NCBI GenBank assembly: GCA_026260175.1
Contig: JAKCWW010008009.1
Span: 1-27,380, forward strand
Length of the DNA stretch: 27,380 nt
Origin: Reticulitermes lucifugus
Taxonomy: Eukaryota > Arthropoda > Insecta > Blattodea > Rhinotermitidae
Direction of reading: 5' to 3'
Both the position numbers and the translations under genes were made by a program. Below, piece by piece: positions 19,376 through 27,380 of this stretch (position 1 is its first letter; each line of letters opens with the position of its first letter). The notes under the pieces were generated by a model. The model saw only the letters and a program-made list of their open reading frames with translations, was not told the origin of the DNA and ran no database searches.

Positions 19376-20250
19376 ACCTTCGAGAGCGAGCGAGGAAAAA
19401 CTCCGTGCTGAGGTTGGTCTTTAAAACCTGGTGTCAGAATATTTTTCGTAGTTTTACTCAACCACTTGCAGTTTAATTACATAGTAAACTGAATTAGTTA
19501 ATTATCTCACACTTACGAATCTGTGATTGCTTTCAGTAGTGCCATTGGTAATAAATTGTTCAGGAAAGAGAAACTGTTGGGACATTACACTCGCTACTGC
19601 CAGCTTAGAAAGTGTCACTAAACAAGTGATAGGAATTGTACCTTTCACGCCGTCCAACGGTGTAAACCGCTGTCGAAATGAATTTTCAATGAAAGTTGAT
19701 TAGCCAGTCTGTAGCTATACGTTTTAAAATTATTTCTTTCTTGTCAAACATACATAGACCTAAACGCCATTCACGTGAAGAGAAGCATTGAATAATAAAT
19801 CCTTGTGAAAAGAGACAACTTTGGAGATGTAGGCGTAATTAGGTAGAAGGATTTTGTTTAGTAAATGTTAAACTAAACTGAAATGTTCAAAATAGTAGGG
19901 GTATCCAGTGACGTGCATTTGTTCTCATGAAGAAGAAGAAGATGATATTTCAGTAAACCTGACAAGTGTTTACGAACTTGTACAATCTTTCGAAAACTAG
20001 GTCTGTTCTATGTAAGTTATTTTAGAAAACCCCACGATGTTGCATAGTGCCAAGCTGGTTGCATTTTGCAATCGCCAGAGTTCTTGAATGTTGATGATAC
20101 TTGCCTATTTTTACTTGATTTAACAACGCTGTGAATAACTCTGTATAGCGTTAAATAATCTGATCAAAATTAGTAATAGATGAAAAAGGGTTTGGAGTGA
20201 AGCAGTCATGGCCAAATTAGAGTACTATTGCGACATTATTCTGGAGGGAT
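19376..20250. other. Nothing recognised
   Basis: No supported gene or RNA. A short GAAGAAGAAGAAGATGAT run occurs near 19929. Confidence 0.4.
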
Positions 20251-20254
20251 TGAG

Positions 20255-20375
20255 GAAAGCCACAAAACATCGGTCGTTACAGTTGCCGTCCCTGCTGAGA
20301 TCCTAACCGTGTACCTTCCGAATACAAGCCGGCAATGTTACCGCTCGAGCCAGTTTGGTCGGTGGTGATTTTTCT
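20255..20375 (-). repeat. Old tRNA-like SINE head
   Basis: The minus strand reads TGGCTCGAGCGG (20352-20341), an exact fit to a tRNA box A. It is followed by ATTGCCGGCTTGTATTCGGA and a decayed box B, GGTTAGGATCTC (20308-20297). Spacing is tRNA-like, but box B has lost its TTCGA core, so a functional tRNA is excluded. Confidence 0.5.
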
Positions 20376-21767
20376 GCTGCTACTGCTGCCGATGATGATA
20401 CCATAACAGCGGGTTATTTACTGAACAGTTGTTACACTGCCGACTACGCAAGGAAGGATATTGTGTCAGAACTATGTTTCGTTAAGCCCATATCTATAAT
20501 ATTTTTGGCTGTTGAGGAGGAACCATGAGTGTTTACGGCTCCCTGAAGTAAAACAATTGACCAGTATTTCGTACGTCACGAAGTAGGCTACGTAATGGCT
20601 TTAAATTGTCCATATCACTATAACTTAACGTGATAACACGTCTAAGCTAGTCGGATTTCAGGTTGTCCTGCATGATATGACAGCGTGTGGTCTGATGTAT
20701 AGACTAAGTACATGCCGCTCGACGAACCTGCATGTCGTCACGTCTCAATAAAACTTTATTCAACACTATGAGAGTCTGAGATCCCTGCTGTTGAATGTGT
20801 TAAACTTTACCTTACATGGTAGTCACTCTGCTCAGCACATACATCTACATCTTCGTCAAAATATCAACGAGATAGGCCGTTTGTGTCTGATAATCACATG
20901 AAGGACCGTCCTTATTTCTTGTTCTACTTTCTTTGTGCTTCACCATTTCAGCAACAGTTTGAGAGTCTGTCTCCATTCGCTTAAACTGCGTCAATTGTTT
21001 TCCGCTTGCTCCGTAATAACAATTACAAGTGTGAAAACTTTACCACACAAAGTCAAGCCCAGCTTCTGTTGGTGATGACGAAAATCTGCCTTGAAGATGG
21101 AGCCATCATGTTTCTACGAAACGTTCACTAATTTTTACCAGACCATAAGGTATCACATCCCACACGACATTATTTTTCATATTCACCTAGGTGAGGACCT
21201 CAAATTTCAACTGCGTCTGTTTACAAAGTGATCGAAAATCTAAACGTAATAGCAAGATGTGGCTTTGTAGAAGCATGGTGGCGGTCAATCATTTTACTTG
21301 TAGTTGTTGTGCGTCGTACAAAACTCATATATTACGGAGTACATAATTTGGATGTCACTTTTACTAGGAGCGATGCCTTTTGAGGATAGAAATTGAGAGA
21401 GAGAGAGAGGTGTTTTATTTAACGACGCTGTCAATTTCCCAGATTGTCAGTGTGAGATGAATGAAATATGAGTTTAGAACACTTGCTACCGTCCACTACA
21501 CAGTCGGATGATTAGTCACGGTAAGGCAACTAGTCAGCAATGTGAACACGAGGTCTTCTCTCAGGATAATTTACGTGGAAGGTCCCTGCAACGTCCGCTG
21601 TCCGACTCTGACGGTCACTCACAATTAACACATTAACACATTTACACATGGTTTATTGAAGACATGTTTTACTCTTACTGTTGTACACTAAAAGTGTGTC
21701 AGCTAGCAGCACGCTGAAAGTGTGACCACGGCACTTTGCGTAACGCAGTACTTTTTTAATTGAAATT
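20376..21767. other. No recognised gene; GA microsatellite and a hammerhead-like relic
   Basis: GA repeats at 21395-21409. The degenerate motif at 21089-21130 is listed separately. Nothing else can be classified. Confidence 0.4.
21089..21130 (+). repeat. Degenerate hammerhead-like repeat relic
   Basis: CCTTGAAGATGGAGCCATCA, then CTACGAAACGTTC, follows the GAAGATGG...GAAACGTY pattern of the copies at 9.2 and 25.5 kb. A stem II cannot be drawn convincingly. Confidence 0.4.
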
Positions 21768-22247
21768 TTGTTGTACATGTCCGAAGTTAACGGAGCACTC
21801 AAACTTTGTATCCGTGCTACTCCAAGTGCCAAAACGGAGTCCGTAATTACTAGTTTGCATTCTCGTCACAATTCGCAAAGTCAAGTTCCTCGTCCTATGT
21901 ACCAAACTGATTCTATGGGCCGAAACTCAAATTTAGAGAAAGCTCATAGGCCAAATTCAACTTTTTGGAAAACTAAACCTGATTGGTTGCGCTAATTTAA
22001 GCCGGTAGACCCCAAATCTACGATAAACGAACATTTTGGGTTGTTGCCCACTGACATTTCCCACTCAATGAATTATGTCCTCAAAAAGTGTCAAGTCTCG
22101 GGTTTCACTAAGGAACACAGAGCTGCAAAACTGCATAGCGTAACAGTTGATGGATGTTCTACTCAGCCTTATTCTTTTGAACGCACTCATTCCGTGTCGC
22201 TTTCTCCCTTGGCTATCCTTATCCTACAGCCAAAAGTCCCTTTCTAA
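21768..22247 (+). other. Unrecognised reading frame, about 160 codons with one stop
   Basis: Two open frames (21768-21995 and 22041-22247) are in the same phase and separated by only one stop codon (TAA at 21993-21995), so they read as one frame. It is rich in Ser, Thr, Pro, His and Asn (TSLHSRHNSQSQVPRPMYQ; STINEHFGLLPTDISHSMNY; VTVDGCSTQPYSFERTHSVS). No domain, membrane segment or splice signals are recognised. It could be a decayed transposon protein or a chance frame. Confidence 0.2.
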
Positions 22248-24249
22248 TTAACTAACCCAAAGGAAATTTATCTCAATAAGGCCTCTTCAGGATTTGAACC
22301 CGAATCGCTGGTCCTGTTCAGGGTTTGAACCTGAATGACCGATAACACACTGATAGAACAGTAATGACAGGCGAAGACCCAAGACCTGACAAGGACTCAC
22401 GGAAGCAGGACTGTGCGACTCTATCATGGTTAATAATCTTCACTTGTGACTCTCCAGAAAAATGGAATCGGCAGATTTTTTCGTAACTTCGGTAAAGATT
22501 AGAGTATCAGTGTCTTGGCGACAGTTTAATCAGATTATACAGTATCAAAGTGCGTATCGCAAACAGTGTGAACTTTTATGAGAAGGAAAACAAGCTGATG
22601 TAATATTACATCATCCACAGGTCCATTAGTACTGCTAGATTTTGTGTTTGTACAAGTAAGAAAATATTGGCATAACTGCTTTTACTATTGAACGTGACCA
22701 TGACACTCATTCATAAGATTTAACATGAAAGGCCCTGCCTACCGTAACACGCATCTCGAAGCTGGTTACATTAACTTGTAATCTGGAAAAAAGACGTTAG
22801 GTCCAAACCCCAACTGTTTATCTGCTTTCATTTCCAAAAGAAACGAAAGAAAAGTTTAGGAGACGACCATCTGTGCTTGCTTGTGTACATGTCCCTGCTT
22901 TTAGCTTGTGAAACACTTGACCGATTTTCACGAAATTTGGTGTCAACATTATGCATTGGAAGACAACCAAACGCCGTAATTTTAAATTTACTGTGCTCAG
23001 TAATAACGGAATGGCGGACACACAAACCCATAAGGCGGGAGCGACACCAGCGCCACTGACTTTTGGATCCTGAAATCATGTGAAGTAAGAGAGCTCAGAG
23101 AAGCTTGCAGCTAACTTTTTTTACGGTAATGTATCTGTGAAATATAAATAGGAAGATGACGGAGAAAAGCCTGCGGATCACTTGAGGTGTCTATTTACGG
23201 CCACCAGAACGAATTTCTGCAAAGTTTGTGATTTTTATTTTGCTCTCTGAGCCCATGAAAATCATTGACCTTGCATCGGATATGCTGACTGTACTGTCAC
23301 AGATAAGTGGAGAGAGGCAATGTGCCTGACTGTCCTCTGATTAAAGAAACCGGAATACAAGTCTTCAGAATCTTCGAAAACAAATTTCAAGCCCCGGCAG
23401 TGTGTGTCTTCAGCTGAGGATGGAAGAGGCGGCCTACATATGTGCAAGTTACATGCTAATATATTCATCAACAGTAGCGGATAGCCGACAACGTGTGGTC
23501 CTCCAGCTTGGAAGTTCAGCAGGGGACTAACAGTCTCTCACCGTAAAAATCATCATGTTACAAATTGCTACATACACATCGTCTGACTTTCCCAGTGACG
23601 GGATCTTTTGAACACGGAAATAATCAAGATTCAAGCCTTCTTGGACATGACACTGTGCCAACTGGTACTTACTGACGTTTGGGAGGCGTCTGCTGTCTTT
23701 TTCCACTTGGTCTGCCCTCAAGATGGAGGCAGTAAGCTCCTTCTAAGCGTCGGCGAGTATTTACCAAATCGACACGGCATCGTAGACCAGAATACGTAAA
23801 TCATCAACACTATTGAGAAGACTTCAAATTGCGCACAGCAGTGTCTTTCCGGGTATTATAAAGACAGGAAATGTCATGACTACTAGCTGCTTAGGAGGGA
23901 TTATGCTCTATGGAGTTAGTTTTAAAGCACAAGCTCCTTCATTAGGAAGAGAGGCAATGAAGCCACGGTTATTTCTCTGAGACGTGTCTGCAGCTTCAGA
24001 CAGCTGACGATCCTTCCACAGACTGCTTATGATGCATGCATGCAACGTACAAGTGCCATTTCGATGAAGGTCGATGATTCGTTATATTTACGAGTAATTT
24101 AAACCGAGGTTATCATTTCACAACTGCAGAGTGGTATTGGACTCAGCTACTGCTTTATTTCACGCTACGCTAAAGAGATGTGTGGAAGGATGGGGAAGAT
24201 TTGCTGTATGGCCACCACACCGAAAGCTGAAGAAAACTTTCGCGCCGTC
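22248..24249. other. No recognised gene; minor repeats
   Basis: Near 22290-22350 a roughly 33-base unit (TTCAGGATTTGAACCCGAAT; TTCAGGGTTTGAACCTGAAT) is duplicated in tandem. The stretch 22910-23060 (GACCGATTTTCACGAAATTT) looks like a dispersed repeat word but cannot be assigned. Open frames at 23262-23471, 23527-23799 and elsewhere have no relatives I know. Confidence 0.35.
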
Positions 24250-24580
24250 GCCGTATTGTTATTTCACATTTTAAAAAATAGTCATCATTTTGTCTTACGA
24301 CAGGTCCATAGCTTCTTCCAGAGCGAGTTCTTCAGAGATTGCGATCTAATTGTTCTTGTTTCAATTTGCAGTATCTTCGCGTTTCCTTAAGGTCATCTAG
24401 TAGCTCCTTACATCTTCTTCCTCGTTTCCCCGTCCCTTCTCTCTTTCCTTCTGTAACGAGTTTTAGAAGCCAGTTCCAGCGCAAGATGTGACCAATCCAG
24501 TTAACATTTCTTCGTTTCATTGTATGTAGGGTGTTTCTTTTGTCCTTGACTCTTTGTAATACTTCTTAATTTTTCACGCG
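24250..24580 (-). pseudogene. Non-LTR retrotransposon ORF2 C-terminal remnant
   Basis: The minus strand reads EVLQRVKDKRNTLHTMKRRN, VNWIGHILRWNWLLKLVTEG, KREGTGKRGRRCKELLDDLK, ETRRYCKLKQEQLDRNL, then a stop at 24332. The order RR-NWIGHILRRN-LL--V-EGK--G---RGRRR--LLDDLKE-R-Y--LK-EALDR is the usual tail after the reverse transcriptase in insect LINEs. An upstream stop near 24575 and decay after LDRNL show it is inactive. It belongs to the same broad class as the remnant at 3010-3440, but covers a different part of ORF2. Confidence 0.85.
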
Positions 24581-24875
24581 ATGGGTTCAACTGATAGTGC
24601 CGTAACAAACTACGTATGTTTCTGAGAATTGTTACCACACATGATATCAAGCCGCTTCAAGTCCATGATTTCTTTGTGATTTGATTACTGATTGTAGGAA
24701 ATTTAGAGGTACGATGTTGGGGTGGCTTCCAGAGGCATAATGCTCAAACCATCTTTTGTGAAAATCGGCGAACTAGTCCAATACTTGAAATTGGACGCAG
24801 ACACACTCAGCATGGCGATATCGAAGCCTACTGTCTCATTCTAAGACAAGATATTAGGCTAAGAATTACACAGCG

Positions 24876-25157
24876 TGTGTTTCATTTTCTTTTTCATAGC
24901 GCAACAGCCCCTAGTGGCCCAGGGCCTCATCATTGTCGAGGGTTCACGATCACATCAGCTAGAGACACCACTCTGTAGGGCCTCTCTTGACACGTGATCA
25001 GCCCGACACAGAGACCTCTACCTGACAACACACAACACTCACAAGAGACAGATATCCATGCTCCCAGCGGGATTCGAATCCGCAGTCCCAGCAAGCGAGC
25101 GGCCGCAGACCCACGCCTTAGACCGCGCGGCCACTGGGACCGGCCGTTGTGTTTCAT
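24876..25157 (-). mobile_element. tRNA-derived SINE, family A, complete with target-site duplication
   Basis: The insertion lies between two copies of TGTGTTTCAT (24876-24885 and 25148-25157), a 10-bp target-site duplication. On the minus strand the head reads CCCAGTGGCCGCGCGGTCTA (box A region, tRNA-Leu-like) with box B GGATTCGAATCCCGC. The body contains TTGTGAGTGTTGTGTGTTGT and GGGCTGATCACGTGTCAAGA, and the 3' end is GGGGCTGTTGCGCTATG with an A-rich tail. Body length is 262 bases. A 75-codon frame across it (RSQWPRGLRRGSAAARLLG) is a translation shadow I associate with Periplaneta assemblies, not a protein. Confidence 0.9.
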
Positions 25158-25434
25158 AGACCGATTGTTTTCACATGGGAGATGAAGCCATCAAATAAGG
25201 GTGTCAAGATTAGGCACACATGAAGAAAGGTATAAATGAAAATTGATACTGGATTGAAAAGTCCTCCTTAGGGTCCGATACAAGACTATATAGTGACTTT
25301 GATGGACTTCCTGTTTCTGTAATAGAAGGACTCTCTTGAATATCAACTGCTGTGCCATGGCGTATTCGCTTATGGTTCTTTTCTCTTTGAATGTTTGAAG
25401 TTTCTCTTTGTATGTTAATTAAGAACAGAGTTTG

Positions 25435-25634
25435 CTGAGATCTTCGCTCTTCTGGGATGTTACGGAGCGCAGCTTGGTAGTTAAATACTGACGTTTCGGG
25501 CCAACCTATCGGTCCCATCTTCAAGGGTCAAGCAGTCCAAGACCCGCGAAGTTGGGACAGGTAGGTTGTCCCGAAACTTCGGTAATTAACTTCCAATCTA
25601 CGCTGCTTAAGATACCAGAAGATTGAAGATCTCA
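25435..25634. repeat. Head-to-head inverted dimer of hammerhead-like repeat
   Basis: Two homologous arms point outward from a 10-base spacer (25531-25540). The minus arm runs 25530 to 25435 and the plus arm 25541 to 25634. Shared order: GACCC, GAAG(A/T)TGGGAC, AGGTTG, CCCGAAAC, then AACTACCAA or AACTTCCAA, CGCT, CCAGAAGA, and GAAGATCTCA. The plus arm has a perfect stem II, GGGAC (25554-25558) with GTCCC (25568-25572), followed directly by GAAA. The minus arm has GGG with CCC and GAAAC-GTC, a cleavage-site-like triplet. A minus-strand frame covering the left arm is a shadow. Confidence 0.75.
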
Positions 25635-25639
25635 TTTAC

Positions 25640-27270
25640 ACCGCGGCGGAAGCCTGAAATCACGCATAGAGTTTGCTAGTCTTCGCTTATATTTCGTTCG
25701 GACAATGCGAGAGATTGTGACACGTTTCGAGTGTTCTTGTGTATAACTTTATTGTGAATACTATGTGTGGAAGATAGAAGGCGCTTTTCATTTTAATGCC
25801 ACTTATAAATGACCGTTTATGCTATAAATGCGTTTAGATGAAAAATAAATCTTAGGCTTGTAGTCTATCATATGTAAGCGGACATTACTGTAACATGTGA
25901 GATAGTCAGAATACCGGTCTTAGAAAATCGACTCCTGTTATACCTGCCCGCCAGTCAGAAAGAGTGGGAAATGGCCAGGAACAAGGTCACTTACAGATGA
26001 AATCACATACCAATTTGTATTTGATAAGTTAAGTGACTTCTCATGCTAGAAGTTTTGCTTGTGTAAAAATATGTATACGCAAACTTAAACTCTCTGTTTA
26101 TGTGTGTGCGTGGGTGTAGGTTTGTATGTTTGAGGTTAGAGGTGAGTTCGGCTACTGAGCTTGTACGAAAGGTCAGAATTAATCTCCACCCAGAAAGTGT
26201 GTTAGTGTCGGTGGGTGGATGGGTGGGTGCATGTTGTATTTTGGACTGTAAATGGATCTAAAGGTACAGTGTGGGTGAAACTCTTAGCTTATTTACAATG
26301 CTGTAAGGTTAAAGTGATGCAAGGAACTCTGAACATAACCCCAATTTATCCTTTCCTCTTGTGTCGAGTCGTAGTCCTACATGTCTGTTTGTATTATTGA
26401 AAGGAGAGTTGAGACAGCGGAGATGGCATTTTTTAGGCCATTTGCAAGATATACTTTAGGCTATAGGGCCGTGAAACGAATCGAGAAATAAGACTGAAAT
26501 ACATAAAATTTCAACGAAGTTGTTGTGTACTGTTGATGTAAGTGGACGTAACATTTTGTAAGGATGAACGCTTCACGCATTCGATAATTCCAGGAAAAGA
26601 TGGACAGACCAACACATGAAGACAGAACAAGCCTGGATGCCTTATACTTTGTTGTTGCTGACTGTGATGATAGCTGTTAATTTAGTGAAGAACTTATTTT
26701 ACAGATTCTGTTTATGTTACTTTCGTCGGATATAACGTCAAAATTTCGCATCGCCGCTATGTTTATAATTTGCTTACAAATAATGCTTTATTCAAAATAT
26801 CTAGGCACGTTTATGGTCTTATCTCCGTATTAAATTTTATATTGGATTACTTAGTGGACTTACCTAGCTCCTGTGATTTTCTAGTTATCACAATAACACC
26901 TACAAGTGAAGGAAAATTTCACACGTCCGCCATTTTGTTGTTTGATTCAAAATATATATTACCGTAACAAAGGTTGCTTATTGTTTTCAAGATCTGTTGT
27001 ACAGCATTTCAGGATCTTAAAATGTGTTTTAAATTTTGCGCATCTACCATGCTGCTGCTGAGGAAAAAATCAAAACTACGGTAGTGGGGTGTTTTAATTG
27101 GTATATTGTTCACAGACATTGTCTAAACATTTTCGCTGGTACGTAGATAGAACAGGCAACGATAAAAAGGGAAAGGCCTTTATATTCAACCAGATCCCGT
27201 AACCACTGCTGTAGTGTTTCACAATTCAGTACCAGTCTGCTATATATTATTAACATACTGTAGTTATACC
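25640..27270. other. No recognised gene
   Basis: A segment near 26605-26665 (ACACATGAAGACAGAACAAG, GTTGTTGCTGA) is related to 3670-3725, so at least part is repeat. A GTGG-rich patch lies at 26208-26230. Open frames at 26215-26400 and 26770-26967 have no known relatives. Confidence 0.4.
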
Positions 27271-27274
27271 TGTG

Positions 27275-27380
27275 CCGATCCCAGTGGCCGTGCGGTCTAA
27301 GACGTGGGTCTTCGGTTGCTCGCTTACTGGGATCGTGGGTTCGAATCCGCCGATCCCAGTGGCCGTGCGGTCTAAGGCGT
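27275..27380 (+). repeat. Tandem tRNA-sized SINE family A heads, cut by window end
   Basis: A 75-base unit begins CCGATCCCAGTGGCCGTGCG at 27275, with box A region and box B GGGTTCGAATCC (27337-27348). It is followed at 27350 by a second start of the same unit that runs to the window end. The head is the same family as 24876-25157. Only the first unit is complete. Confidence 0.85.

Noticed and set aside
22877-23059. Coding region on both strands at 22818-23079
   Set aside because: Several frames are open on both strands. The sequence looks like a dispersed repeat word, and I could not assign a family with confidence.
24886-25147. Functional tRNA-Leu gene from boxes A and B
   Set aside because: The boxes fit, but the cloverleaf is not maintained, and the element has a SINE body, A-rich tail and target-site duplication.
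24930-25157. Protein read from RSQWPRGLRRG...
   Set aside because: It is the translation of a tRNA-derived SINE, found as a spurious protein in many cockroach and termite annotations.
1-27380. CRISPR array, prophage, operon or bacterial contamination
   Set aside because: No regularly spaced short repeats with unique spacers and no long dense reading frames; introns, SINEs and insect LINEs show eukaryotic nuclear DNA.

Overview
The window looks like nuclear DNA of a cockroach or termite (Blattodea). Genes are short exons in long AT-rich introns. The repeats include tRNA-derived SINEs whose translated shadow (RSQWPRGLRRGSAAARLLG on the minus strand near 25.1 kb) and non-LTR reverse-transcriptase relics (ILYGCETWSLTLREE, WIGHILRWN) are of types I associate with Periplaneta and termite assemblies. 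That is recognition from memory, not a search. Nothing bacterial, no CRISPR array and no operon is present.

Two host genes can be supported, both split by introns and arranged tail to tail. (1) The last two coding exons of CAND1, the cullin-associated NEDD8-dissociated HEAT-repeat protein, lie on the plus strand at 308-454 and 835-965. (2) A complete four-exon TMEM205 (DUF4149) gene lies on the minus strand between 17877 and 9556. Its exons join in phase to give a 305-residue protein with an insect-type N-terminal extension. The two stop codons are about 8.6 kb apart, separated by 3' UTR or intergenic DNA full of old repeats.

The rest is repeats and their debris. There is a Tigger/pogo-like transposase tail (2059-2574), non-LTR reverse-transcriptase remnants (about 3010-3440 plus; about 24250-24580 minus), and a hAT element inside TMEM205 intron 2 (11869-13313) with CAG-type ends, imperfect 8-bp flanks and a broken C-terminal dimerisation domain. 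A small hAT-type MITE-like element lies at 14561-14801. SINEs belong to at least three tRNA-like families, including one with a 10-bp target-site duplication (24876-25157) and a tandem 75-nt tRNA-sized unit at the right edge.

The most unusual signal is a family of repeats carrying a hammerhead-ribozyme-like core (CUGAAGA, stem II, GAAA). It occurs alone at 7683-7727, degenerate at about 21089-21130, and twice as head-to-head inverted dimers (9124-9318 and 25435-25634). Such motifs are known from Penelope-like elements and retrozymes; assignment here is inference. A second large-scale signal is strong CpG depletion across the CAND1 and TMEM205 3' portions, against CpG-richer DNA around and beyond the TMEM205 first exon, as expected from germline gene-body methylation.

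The right-hand 9 kb (18.5-27.3 kb) contains no gene I can recognise. The longest interrupted frame there is a broken reading frame of about 160 codons at 21768-22247 with no known relative.
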